64,000 bases of DNA from Clytia hemisphaerica (Eukaryota > Cnidaria > Hydrozoa > Leptothecata > Clytiidae). A program made the translations under genes and the position numbers. The notes beneath the pieces were generated by a model. It was not told the origin of the DNA. It saw only the letters and a program-made list of their open reading frames with translations, and did no database searches. Positions 24,356 to 35,198 of the stretch are shown in pieces. Location: NCBI GenBank assembly GCA_902728285.1, contig CACVBU010000271.1, positions 1,892,239-1,956,238 on the forward strand, in the 5' to 3' direction. Position 1 is the first letter of the stretch. Each line of letters begins with the position of its first letter.

Positions 24356-24619
24356 TCACTGAGACCATGTTGACATTTTGATAAAAATATTAACAAAAAG
24401 ATAAATTATAATACCTACCAATACAAAAACACAAAAAATATTCATTATACTCAATGTGATCTCAGTAGTGCGAAAGGATATAAAGTTGAATCTGTCAGAA
24501 GCTTGTAAGGTCTCTGAGAGTATGTCAGAAGCTTGTATAGTCTCTGAGAGTCTGTCAGAAGCTTGTAAGGTCTCTGAGAGAGTGGTTTCAAGAGAGGAAA
24601 TTAATCTAACAATTTCCAT
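24356..24619 (-). CDS. Small hypothetical ORF in the foldback centre: 10-residue repeats plus one membrane helix
   Basis: 87 codons with ATG. The N-terminal third has three near-exact copies of a 10-residue unit, LSETLQASDR. These come from three tandem copies of a 30-bp sequence at about 24494-24583. A hydrophobic stretch (FCVFVLVGIIIYLFVNIF) then follows, long enough to cross a membrane. It matches no family I know. It lies in the unique centre of the foldback element, where a passenger gene could sit, but it may equally be an accidental frame over a short repeat. Confidence 0.2.
   Translation of the reverse strand: MEIVRLISSLETTLSETLQASDRLSETIQASDILSETLQASDRFNFISFRTTEITLSIMNIFCVFVLVGIIIYLFVNIFIKMSTWSQ
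24494..24583 (+). repeat. 30-bp tandem repeat, three copies
   Basis: Three copies of GTCAGAAGCTTGTAAGGTCT followed by CTGAGAGTNT, differing at a few bases, in the centre of the foldback element. A single related piece (TTCAGAAGCTAGTGAG) occurs near 24970, close to the right arm. Confidence 0.85.
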
Positions 24620-25015
24620 TGTTACTTTAACATGACTTAATGATAGTTATTGACAAAAATATTGACAAAATCACAAAATATGACGCCTAAAAAGACAATT
24701 ATAGTAAAAATATTTGGCATACCGAATGTGATGCAAAAAGTGTGGCTGGATATAAAATTGCATCAATCAGAAGCAGGTCTCAGAAAGGCAGGTTTTAGAA
24801 AGACGAGCGTGATCATTATCCTATCATTATTTTCATGACAAAATGACATAAATTAATCAAAATAATTATGGATTAGCAAAATATGATATCTTAAGATAAG
24901 AAATCACCAAAAATTGCAAGCATACTCAAAGTGATGTTAATAATAAAAGCGGATATAGATTGACTGAATTCAGAAGCTAGTGAGTTCTCTCAGATTGTGT
25001 TTTAAGCGATCTCTT

Positions 25016-26370
25016 AAAAACAAGGGAAAACACTGGAGTACATATGAAACCATTGAAACCAGAAAAATAGTTAGGCCTAGCCCTTCTTGCTTAGCTAGAA
25101 TGAAAACAAGCGAAACCACTGGAGTACATATGAAACCATTGAAACCAGAAAAATAGTTAGGCCTAGCCCTACTTGCTTAGAACGGCCAATAGCTCTTAAA
25201 AACAAGCGAAAACACTGGAGAACCTATGAAACCATTGAAACCAGAAAAATAGTTCGATCTAGCCCTTCTTGCTTAGAACGGCCTATATCTCTTAAAAACA
25301 AGTGAAAACACTGGAGTACATATGAAACCATTGAAACCAGAAAAATAGGTAGGTTAGCCCTACTTGCTTAGAACGGCCTATATCTCTTAAAAACAAGCAA
25401 AAACACTTGAGTACCTATGAAACCATTGAAACCAGAAAAATAGTTCGATCCAGCCCTTCTTGCTTAGAACGGCCTATATCTCTTAAAAACAAGTGAAAAC
25501 ACTGGAGTACATATGAAACCAATGAAACCAGAAAAATAGGCAGGTTAGCCCTACTTGCTTAGAACGGCCTTTATCTCTTAAAAACAAGCGAAAACACTTG
25601 AGTACCTATGAAACCATTGAAACCAGAAAAATAGTTCGACCTAGCCCTTCTTGCTTAGAACGGCCTATATCTCTTAAAAACAAGGGAAAACACTGGAGTA
25701 CATATGAAACCATTGAAACCAGAAAAATAGGTAGGTCTAGCCCTACTTGCTTAGAACGGCCTATATCTCTTAAAAACAAGCAAAAACACTTGAGTACCTA
25801 TGAAACCATTGAAACCAGAAAAATAGTTCGACCTAGCCCTTCTTGCTTAGAACGGCCTATATCTCTTAAAAACAAGGGAAAACACTGGAGTACATATGAA
25901 ACCATTGAAACCAGAAAAATAGTTAGGCCTAGCCCTACTTGCTTAGAACGGCCTATATCTCTTAAAAACAAGCGAAAACACTGGAGTACCTATGAAACCA
26001 TTGAAACCAGAAAAATAGTTGGGCCTAGCCCTACTTGCTTAGAACGGCCAATAGCTCTTAACAACAAGCAAAAACACTGGTGTACATATAAAAGCATTGA
26101 AACCAGAAAAATAGTTCTGCTTAGCTCCACTTGCTTAGCTAGGAAAAGGCAATGTCTCGTAAAAACAAGTGAAAACACTGGAGTACCTATGAAACCAGTG
26201 AAACCAGACAAATAGTTCGACATAACCCTTCTCTTGCTTAGCTAGTAGCCGGGCCAATCTGCCGATGTCTTGTAAAAACAAGGAAAAACACTGAAGTACA
26301 TACAAAACCATTGAAACCAGAAAAGTATTTTGGCCTAGCCCTAACCCTAGAACGGCCAATATCTCTTAAA
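25016..26370 (+). repeat. Right-arm array of the 96-bp foldback monomer (inverted relative to left arm)
   Basis: About 14 copies in the opposite orientation to the left arm. The most regular copies lie between 25200 and 26070. Some neighbours alternate in type: GTACATATG versus GTACCTATG variants, and TAGTTCGAC versus TAGGTAGG variants, a hint of a two-unit period. The plus strand is open from 25598 to 26215. Confidence 0.92.
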
Positions 26371-26797
26371 AACACCAGACTACCTATGCCTAATGTCTGA
26401 TGTAATATGTTTAAATAGTATATTATATATCATGTTACAACCATACTACTCTATAATACGTCTAATGTTTTTTGGAATACCGTCGGATTCAGATCTGACG
26501 TGTATTGAAAAGGCCGACGATTTCGCCTGCCCATACATTGCGAGCTTGCCAAGAAAAGCGTTATAATCACATCGAGTATAAATTTAAGTGCTTTTTATTT
26601 AAGATCTTTCTTCGATATCAGCTTCAATTCGAATTCCCGATAGACCCAAGATAACAAAATCAATGCATTTGCATTTTGTGTATTTCTGCTACTAAGTCTT
26701 GAAACAAAATATCCGAGTATGAAATATCTGCTATGACTACAAAATTACATCACTTTAGGAAAACTCGTTTTTTCTACCTAATACTTCACACTTGTAA

Positions 26798-27819
26798 CAT
26801 GGAGGTATAAAGAAAGAGGAGAAGTATGCTATTGTAACCAAGCTCGCCCTACGATTAAAAAAGTTACGATGTATGCATATAATCTCATATATCGTGCATT
26901 TTTAATGAGCTTTTTTATCCTTTGGTGAAATCTTATTGGCTCATTTAAGATTTAAGGCCGCTACCCACTCAGCATTTTATGGTCGGCAAACAAGGTGCAC
27001 GGCTTGATTATTCCATAAATTACATAAATCAAGCCTTCAAAGGTTGTCGCTTTGAGCGCGACAAGAGTTGAAACTTTTCAACTTTTTTCGCTAAGCTGTG
27101 CAGCTTCCCTATTGTTCTTTTTAAAGTAGCCAATCAGACGAGACATTTAACTCTCTTGTACCGTGTGCAAAAATATCAACAATAGAAAAAAGAAAAATTG
27201 TGCAGCATATCTCCCCTTTATTTTGGATCAGTGGAATGAGAAAAGCGTTCAGCGACCAAAGCGCCTGAGCCGTGCGCCTTGTTCGCCGACCATAAAATGC
27301 TGAGTGGGTAGCGGCCTTTAGTAATTAGATGAGACGAGATTCATTGTTTCTGAAATTTGGACTAAAAAAAGGCCTGCAAACTTGGCAATCCCTCGTCAAA
27401 TAATAAGATTTTTCGATCAATGTTTTCTTCAAGGTGAACTCTATTGCTTGATACTTTCCTCCAAAATTCTCCAGTGACTTTATGTCTACAAATTGAGTCT
27501 GAAATCGTGTGTGCTTTATAAAGAACTTTTCATTTTCTGGGTTCAGAAAATATCTTTTCAAAACAAAATTGAACGGATAACGAGATGAAACATAAACTTG
27601 TTTCGTGGACGAAGTTTTATTTAATTTTCGTATATTAAAAGGCTAGAATCTTCAATATTGATAATTAGAATGTTTAGAGCAAACTTGAGTTCTACTAAAA
27701 AGTCTAATTTCATCGGGCGAGCTTAGAATTTCTTTTGATACATTTTATGAAAGAAATCAAAAGACTTTAACGACCAATTACCGACACATTCAACTCCTGT
27801 TTTTCTTTATACCTCTATG
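26798..27819. mobile_element. 1.0-kb inverted-repeat element, 7-bp TSD CTTGTAA
   Basis: CATGGAGGTATAAAGAAAGA at the left and TCTTTATACCTCTATG at the right, with CTTGTAA on both flanks (26791-26797 and 27820-27826). Subterminal AAGCTCGCCC (about 26840) and GGGCGAGCTT (about 27715) are also inverted. It contains the palindromic element 26954-27318. Confidence 0.75.
26954..27318. mobile_element. 365-bp MITE with ~52-bp inverted ends, nested
   Basis: AAGGCCGCTACCCACTCAGC ATTTTATGGTCGGC at the left is mirrored almost exactly by GCCGACCATAAAATGCTG AGTGGGTAGCGGCCTT at the right. The inverse match continues through CAAGGTGCACGGCT and AGCCGTGCGCCTTG. No clear target duplication. Confidence 0.88.
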
Positions 27820-27827
27820 CTTGTAAC

Positions 27828-28932
27828 CATAGTATAAGAAAACCGCGGCTGGAATATGTACCGCATTGTCTTTTCAGTTGATTGCTGTTCCATCTCTGTC
27901 GCCGAGCTTTATAAGAACATCAAGATGCTCAGTTTATTATTGGTAGATAGTTTTTGAAATTTTTCTCTTATTTTCCTTCACAAAAAGTTTTTTTGTTGCT
28001 AGATATCTTTGAATCTGTACCCAATAGAACACTTGAACTAATTTTGGACATATTTAGGGGTATTTTGTGGAAACAATAGTTTTTCGCCAAAATTGAAATT
28101 ATAAGAACTACATTCAAGATGACAACTTTCCTGTCAGTTTAAATGATAAATTTTGAAGGTGCTGGCTTGAAATTTTCACAGTATTATTTTGATGTACTTT
28201 TTCATTGATTTCTAAAAAGATTTCACTGAAATATTGTGAAGGCATTCCGAGGCACCTCATTAATTTTTGAGTTCTTTCAGCCCAGCCATTTTGTGCTTGT
28301 TTAAATTTCTTAGTGTTGATTTTTCCTTTACAATGATTTCATAATACAAGTTTATTTTCTAATTCGTACCTCAAACGAAAATAACATATTTATTTCAACA
28401 CCAATCGTATATTTTATAAAAACATAATAAAAACATTTTACAGATAGATAAGTATAACAATAGATCTAGTGATAAGCTGAGAATGAACACTGTGAAAGTA
28501 TGCCTTCATTACACATAAACGGTTCAGTAGCTAATGTGAAGTTTCTAAAATATTCTCTGTTTTTTAAAAAGATTTTGAATTCCCCAAAGGAATTAGTCAG
28601 GTTTCAAAACGTTAATCAAAAAACGTTAACAAAAGCTGCTCCTTAGAGACAAGTAGTTAACAGATCATTGAAGGTTGAAAACGTAGAATTCCCTTGAGAT
28701 CTCGTCATAGCCATATTCTCTTGAGTATTGAAATAAATTTATGTATTATCATATCATTAATGTCTAAAACGCACTGAGAAGTAAGTATTAACGACAAACT
28801 AATAAAATTTACCATTAAAGATGCTTATTACATTACTTATTTCTTGATCAACAAATAGTCATCCAATACGACAGAGATAGAACAACAGAAATTCAAATGT
28901 TATCATTCCAGCGGCGGCTTTCTTATACTATG
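27828..28932. mobile_element. 1.1-kb inverted-repeat element, TSD TTGTAAC
   Basis: CATAGTATAAGAAAACCGCG GCTGGAAT at the left matches, inverted, ATTCCAGC GGCGGCTTTCTTATACTATG at the right. CCATCTCTGTCG and CGACAGAGATAG pair further in. Flanks are TTGTAAC (27821-27827 and 28933-28939). No coding capacity seen. Confidence 0.8.
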
Positions 28933-28979
28933 TTGTAACCAATAAGATGTTATAAAAAGTGATATCATGTAAGAAGTCC

Positions 28980-29540
28980 TTAGAGGGGTGCATAGACCGA
29001 CGATTCCCTTATTTCACCCTCCCTTTGCATCTATCCCACCCCTGTCTTCGTGTATACCTTTGTCTTTTTTATTTTAATTGTTCAAGCATTTTCTGAACGC
29101 AATATACTAGAGAAATTAAATACAATTTGGTATTGAAAAATATAAAATATACTATATACCGGAGCCTGTCCCGGCATGGATCTTTTGGATTTAAAAATAA
29201 AATTCTAATAGAGTTATGGAGTTTCATCTTTTCGCGTCATCTCACCCTTATCTTCGTGTTTCATCAATCATTTATTCAAGGCCTTCTTTTTACTTGAGTT
29301 TCATCCCACCCGTTTCCCTCTTTGTGTGAAAATTACACCCTTGTCTATTTCATCAACCTCATCCCTGCCCCATCAAATTTAATCAATACTTCATCTCCTC
29401 CAGCCCTCTTTCTACTTTGAGTTTCACACCTTTTCATCTATTTCATCCCCTTCTCTTTGTGAAAATCACACCCTTGCTTATTTCATCCATTAGCTCTACT
29501 TCGCTTTTTCAACGCCCAAGTCGCCTCTTCATCCACGCAA
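28980..29540 (+). other. Pyrimidine-rich tract with diffuse repetition
   Basis: The plus strand is C/T-rich. Phrases such as GTGAAAATTACACCCTTG, GTGAAAATCACACCCTTG and TATTTCATC recur at roughly 130-bp spacing, as in a decayed tandem repeat. No coding signal. Confidence 0.5.
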
Positions 29541-29543
29541 AGA

Positions 29544-30453
29544 CCTAATCACCAGGTTTTGTGTCTAAGGAGGTGCCACCATGGTTAACACCGAAGGGAG
29601 AAATTTTTGAAAATTAGCACTTCCAGACTGCCTAAAACAGGTCTTTTTCAAGGTTTTTACGCAGAATTTAGCTGAATCAGTAAATTTTCTTTTTGCTTTG
29701 AAAAATGTGGTCGGGCCAAGCCCCCCCCTAATCACCAGGTTTTGTGTCTAAGGAGGTGCCACCATGGTTAGCACCGAAGGGAGAAATTTTTGAAAATTAG
29801 CCCTTCCAGACTGCCTAAAACAGGTCTTTTTCAAGGTTTTTACGCAGAATTTAGCTGAATCAGTAAATTTTCTTTTTGCTTTGAAAAATGTGGTCGGGCC
29901 AAGCCCCCCCCTAATCACCAGGTTTAGTGTCTAAGGAGGTGCCACCATGGTTAGCACCGAAGGGAGAAATTTTTGAAAATTAGCCCTTCCAGACTGCCTA
30001 AAACAGGTCTTTTTCAAGGTTTTTACGCAGAATTTAGCTGAATCAGTAAATTTTCTTTTTGCTTTGAAAAATGTGGTCGGGCCAAGCCCCCCCCCCTAAT
30101 CACCAGGTTTTGTGTCTAAGGAGGTGCCACCATGGTTAGCACCGAAGGGAGAAATTTTTGAAAATTAGCCCTTCCAGACTGCCTAAAACAGGTCTTTTTC
30201 AAGGTTTTTACGCAGAATTTAGCTGAATCAGTAAATTTTCTTTTTGCTTTGAAAAATGTGGTCGGGCCAAGCCCCCCCTAATCACCAGGTTTTGTGTCTA
30301 AAGAGGTGCCACCATGGTTAGTACCGAAGGGAGAAATTTTTGAAAATTAGCCCTTCCAGACCGCCTAAAACAGGTCTTTTTCAAGGTTTTTACGCAGAAT
30401 TTAGCTGAATCAGTAAATTTTCTTTTTGCTTTGAAAAATGTGGTTGGGCCAAG
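29544..30453 (+). repeat. Five-copy ~183-bp tandem repeat with GCCACCATGG motif
   Basis: Copies start at 29544, 29727, 29910, 30095 and 30277, and are nearly identical apart from the length of the C run between copies and a few substitutions. Each has AGGAGGTGCCACCATGGTTA (AAGAGG in the last), CTTCCAGACTGCCTAAAACA and GCTTTGAAAAATGTGGTCGG, then a C run. The ATG opens only a 9-codon frame before TGA. Related single copies occur near 34530 and 34800. Confidence 0.95.
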
Positions 30454-31015
30454 GCATTCACTTATTGGTTTAAAAAGACATGTTTAAAGGTATTTCACAT
30501 TAACTGAAAAACTTGTATTTCTCTATTTTTGACGTCAAATTAAATTCCCCGTTCACTAGTGCTTTTTCTTCAAACTTCCGATTCTTCATAACTATATTAG
30601 CTATAACATTCAAATTTCACACATAGACTTTAAATATACTAAGGAAGAGTGTGAAACTTCGATAGGATGAATAAAAGTAAAGTTACGTCAAAAAATCTAG
30701 GGGTGCGGTTTTTTTTGAAAATAAAGAAAGAAACAACTTCGAGAGACATTTTGTCACACGCAAACAATTTGTCACTTACCCCTACGGCTTTATTTTCCCT
30801 GATAGAAAGATACTCGTTAAAAACAACGCTTGGTATCAAGATTTGGCATTCCCAGAAAAATAATACAGATGTGAAAAAAAGAAAAAGAAGAAAAAAGGGA
30901 ATCCTGAATTACTAAACGTGCAAAAAGACGAGGGTGTTGGATTAAAAATATGAAGCAACCTATTTTCCTTTTCACGTCAATTGGGGGAGGAGGGAAGCTA
31001 AAATTCCTGAACATA

Positions 31016-31695
31016 CGCTTCTTTTTTATAAGAATACTTTATAAGAATATTCAAAATTAAGAATCTGCTAAGAATATCACCATTATGGAATTCGACAACA
31101 GAACCTAAGAATGCCATTTTTAGAACATTTTTAACTGTAAATTGTCAATTAAACACAAATAAGGCTCAATATTCTCACAAAAATGTCATTTTATACTTCA
31201 GGTATGTATTAATGTTACATTTAGGTCCCGGGGGGGGGGCACTGGGTTTGCGGACTGACGGTATGTGCGGGCCAAAAATTGGCTTTTAAAATTGCACCCT
31301 TACAGTGCAGCAAAAATCAGTGAAAATCATACCCTTAGAGTGCATTTTCCCCCAAATTTTCGATCCCTTTCGTGCAAAAAATGGTCAAAATTCTAGCATT
31401 TTTGGTCAAAATATCTAGATTTTTCAAGAATTTTCTGAAATTTCTACCCTTACAGTGCATCTCTAGTTTTTCCGACCCTTACAGTGCATTTTAAACATAT
31501 TGGAAAAGGTACCCTTAGGACCCGCACATACCCGTCGGTCCTTTTGCCCAGCTGCCCCCCCCGGGATTTAGGTTAAATCTTATATAGTCTAACAAGAATA
31601 CGGTTAGAGTATTTTCGGATGATTTTTCCCAAAAAAGTTAAGAACATCCATGATGAAATGAAATGAAAAAACACCATTCTTATAAAAAAAGCGTG
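31016..31695. mobile_element. MITE, TA-flanked CACGC subfamily (copy 2), split by a nested element
   Basis: Left end CGCTTCTTTTTTATAAGAAT, right end CATTCTTATAAAAAAAGCGTG, with TA on both sides. The copy at 17317 is the uninterrupted form. Here the interior is broken by the element 31226-31566. Confidence 0.8.
31226..31566. mobile_element. G-run/C-run MITE nested inside another MITE
   Basis: Ends TCCCGGGGGGGGG and CCCCCCCCGGGA, flanked by TTTAGG on both sides (31220-31225 and 31567-31572), a 6-bp target duplication. Subterminal GACGGTATGTGCGGGCC pairs with GACCCGCACATACCCGTC. The interior has four or more copies of ACCCTTACAGTGCA or ACCCTTAGAGTGCA. Confidence 0.87.
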
Positions 31696-32285
31696 TACCT
31701 TTAACAACTTTTAAAGGAAATACGTTTTTTATGAGAACATGAAAATTTTCCGAAGCTTTCAGATGTATTAACTTTTTGAGTTGTTATTGAGTTGTTCTCA
31801 TTTTCAACGCATTTCGTGAGTATTTTTGTGCTTTTTCCTAAGAAATAGAGTGTTTTAGAGTCCGTGAAGCCTTAAAATGTTCCTAATATTTTGGTCATCG
31901 AAGCCTGTTCTTATTTAACTTATCTTTATAAAAAAACTTATAACTCCTTCTTTTTTCTAATTCGAAGTTAATAATCGGTAAGATAACTAGCGACGAATAA
32001 ATTTATATCCAAAGTTACGTCACTAGAAAAAGCCGTGAAGCTTTCAAAGTCTGGTACGGGTAGTAAGCAAATCTAGCGATCACCATAACAGTTTTAAATT
32101 TTAATGCGTTTTGAAAAATATCTGGTACGCAAGGGTTTATTTAGGCGCAGCGAACGGTGACTTTTTCCGGATATGAAGGAAGAACATGTTTCATAAAAAT
32201 TACACGAAAAGAACATTTTTAAGGACTAAGAAATTATAACAAATGCTTGACCGAGAGTTCTGTAGTAATGAAAAGAAATGGCACT

Positions 32286-32632
32286 CACCGAAAGGTTACA
32301 AAGTTTAGATGCAAGTCCTTATAATTTCTTCTATTTTGCGATTCTTTGTTGTCTTCAATGCTAGTGTCACCCCAGTATTTCTTCCTTGCCTGAAAAAAAA
32401 GACAATGCGAATGATATTTTTTAAGGTTGAGATTTATACAACAATAATTAGTAGGTATTTGTTCCTGGACGTTATCAGGAGAAATACCCGCTAAAAAAAT
32501 TGGACGATTCTCATCATCATTTTCACGATTTTCGTTAAAACTTATTTTGTCGATGAGGTCCCAGAAACCCAGAAATATAAATAATATCGATGTTAAGCAT
32601 AAATTGATACAAAATTTGAAAGGAATAACCAA
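32286..32632 (-). CDS. Possible first coding exon of a type II membrane protein
   Basis: From ATG 32632 the minus strand is open for 115 codons. A short head (MVIPFKF) is followed by a hydrophobic segment of about 17 residues (residues 8-24) like a signal anchor, then a polar acidic stem (ENRENDDENR). The frame runs to a good splice donor, TTTCG|GTGAGT, near 32286. An internal acceptor-like TTTTTTTTCAG before residue 81 could instead start a shorter exon at ARKKYWGDT. The layout is like Golgi glycosyltransferases, and the K-x-W-G stretch weakly recalls the T-W-G motif of GT31 enzymes, but I find no continuing exon with a diagnostic motif. It could be a chance frame. Confidence 0.25.
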
Positions 32633-33186
32633 TTTCTAACCTTTGATGTTAACCCTAAAAAGAATAACCAAAAATCAATCAAAACAAAGCAAAAAGCAGC
32701 AAAATACAACGAAAAGCAAACCTCAAGAAAAAGTAAAGATTCGAAAATATCGAATGACCTATATTATAAACGGTGGAACAAAAACACTTAAAAACTGTTT
32801 AATTATTTCCAAATGAGCTCACCTTTGTTCGAAAAGGAAACAATTAACATCACGTACTCACGGTCTCGTTTAATGGAGCGAATCTAAAATATGAATAGAA
32901 CAATTAAAAACACATTTTGAGCATGGGCACACATTGAGCACATTATATTCATATTACAAAAAAGCCGGTGCATAGTTTTGTTTCACGTTTTAAAGATTGC
33001 GCAATTTCCATGCATTTTATAAGTAAACTAACGTTAGAAACAGTAAACAATTTTGTGCAGCGATTTTCAGCTCGAAAAACTTTACCGGAACTAGGATTTC
33101 CAAATTCTAAAGAGACATTTTTCGAGGTGGAAACATGATAGAAAATGTTAGCCAAGTAGGTTCGAATTCTAGCTATTTAAGCTCTT

Positions 33187-33770
33187 AATCTAATAACAGA
33201 TCACACTCATTCTGCGCATACCGCATACCACGCTCTGCTCTTAAAGCGGGATATAGCGAGTGTGACAATCCGAACTGGTCGTACTGGCAAAACATTCAAA
33301 ACCGTGGCGCTTTTTGCTTGAAAGCGAAAGCAACTGGATTTAAATATTTATTCCTATGATTGGCTCTCAAATTTGGATCTGAATAAAAAAATCAAAGCGT
33401 TGCGCCGACCTGGGCAGATTCTATTACAGAGCCATGGCCTTTACTGTGGTACATACGTTCCAGTGTGGAGTTATCAGTATCAGTAAAGATTTCCAATCCA
33501 AGCTAATCTCATAACAGATCATCCTTTCTGCACATACCACGTTCTTCTTTAAAGGGACATGGCTAATGTGAAGATCTTAACTTGCTCGTTCAGGAAAAAC
33601 TTCAAAAACCTGAAAGCAAAAGCCTTCGAAAGTGCAATAATATAGCTCTACCTCGGTATAGAGCACTTTGTCTCCACAAATTACGGATGTTGCTGAGTTA
33701 TCAACATCTACTGTGAGATTATTTTGGCCCTTGAAAAGGCTCACGTGGTCTCTAATCACGTATCAACGTT
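33187..33770 (+). repeat. Diverged two-copy ~315-bp direct duplication
   Basis: AATCTAATAACAGATCACAC, TTCTGCGCATACC and CACGCTCTGCTCTTAAAG at about 33187 recur in altered form about 315 bp later as AATCTCATAACAGATCATCC, TTCTGCACATACC and CACGTTCTTCTTTAAAG. Both copies continue into GAAAGCNAAAGC and GAGTTATCA. Confidence 0.65.
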
Positions 33771-33926
33771 TGTACTAAAAGTAGCCGAATCTATTATAGT
33801 CTTGTGAAGGTCCTTCTAGAATTGCTTTTCTGAAATTAGACCTTCAAGTTTAGAGAACGTTCGAATGTTTTGTGTCAGTTTGGCGAGTAATCGATTTATG
33901 ATAGCGTAACAATAGGCCTGTTACAG
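33770..33926 (+). repeat. Left outlier monomer of the 176-bp satellite
   Basis: Diverged satellite text (AGCCGAATCTATTATAG, CTTCAAGTTTAGAGAACG, AACAATAGGCCTGTTACAG). It becomes continuous with the array at 35379 once the inserted element 33927-35378 is removed. Confidence 0.75.
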
Positions 33927-33949
33927 GAGCCCCCCCCCCAGCGGACCCA

Positions 33950-34025
33950 AATTTCACGCATTCACGCAAAAAATTTTCGCAATTCACGCATTCACGCAAG
34001 TTTTTCTCGAAATTCACGCAAACCC
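33950..34025 (+). repeat. Subterminal TTCACGCA direct repeats, left end
   Basis: Several copies of TTCACGCATTCACGCAA separated by short T-rich spacers, just inside the left end of the 1.45-kb element. Confidence 0.8.
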
Positions 34026-35198
34026 AATTTTTTGGGAAATCGGGGAGATTTTCGGAAAAAATCGGGGAAAATGTCAAAAATAGAGGTCTTGCATATTTCG
34101 CTAAGTTACGTAATTTACGTAATTTCCGCCATTATGGAGTAAAACGTTCGATTTGCATAAAAAAGTATGACAAGGTTGTACTCGAAATATTATTCGACCG
34201 GATCTGGTCATGCACTTGAGAAAAACTTAACTCAGTAGTGATTTTTTCCTGTAGACCTGACTATAAAACACCGTGTTTGGTAGCGTCATAAGAAGCCCCC
34301 AAATAGAAAGCGTTACGTAATTTTTCAACTTTAATCACATGCCATCACGCAAAATATTTGATTCTTCTAACTTGTCACGATCGTTTAGAAAAGGTGAAGC
34401 TTCTGCAGTTAACGTATCGCGATAGTAAGTGAAAAGATATGCGCCGCAGGCGAATTTTTGTACAGAAAATAGCTTAAACATTATCAAAAATAGGTACTCG
34501 AGTATGACACCATGATGCTTAGCTCAGGGGTAAGGAGGCGCAACCATGGTTTACGCAGAGAGGAAATTTTCGTTGCATTTCTGTCACTCGCGTTCGGCTA
34601 AAAATGCTCTCTTTAACACCATTGAAAAAGAATGTAGTCTAAATTCGTTAGAGGTACGATCGCTTGATAGCGTGTGAAATGAGGTAAAAGAATGAACATT
34701 TTGTTGCGAGCGAAGCGATCAAAAAAAAAAAAAAAAAAAATTTCAATCAGGGCTCGCGAATTAATTTCCTAACGTGGAGGGGCCGAAAACATAGTGACTC
34801 AGGAGGCGCAACCATGTTTTGCGCCGACAGGAGAAAATTTCTATTTTAACCCTTCGCAAAAACGTGGTGAAGTCATGGCCGCCTCCTGCCCCCAGTGGCT
34901 CTGGCCCTGGCTGGCCCTGGCCCTTGATCACTCATCATGCATAACCATGGTTTTATCTTAAACAAACACTTCCAAGGGGGCAAACTAGAGTTATTTATGA
35001 TTCGAGGGCCAATACATGTTTGGCCCGAGCGAAAAAATCTGGAAATTTAAGGTGTCTAGATTGCTAGAAAGCGCATCTAAATCATGAATCGTCTTATAAA
35101 ATAGAGAATATATTTGAAAGTTGCTGATTTTTTTGTACACCTTCACCTGGCATCCCTTGAATTTGGAATAGGTGCGCACCTTTGTGAGAAGGAAAAAT

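Larger units (their letters stand above)
22295..26550. mobile_element. 4.26-kb foldback DNA transposon with array-bearing inverted arms
   Basis: Left terminus GGCAAGCTCGCAATG (22295) is mirrored at the right end (26550). About 177 terminal bases are almost identical in inverted orientation; I see one mismatch. Both ends are flanked by AAGAAAAG (22287-22294 and 26551-26558), an 8-bp target-site duplication. Inside the unique ends, each arm is a tandem array of a ~96-bp monomer, in opposite orientations, around a ~0.8-kb centre. No transposase is visible. An 8-bp duplication fits hAT, P or Merlin; the GG-start resembles Merlin but is not proof. The long repetitive arms resemble Foldback/Galileo elements of Drosophila in structure. 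Confidence 0.88.
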
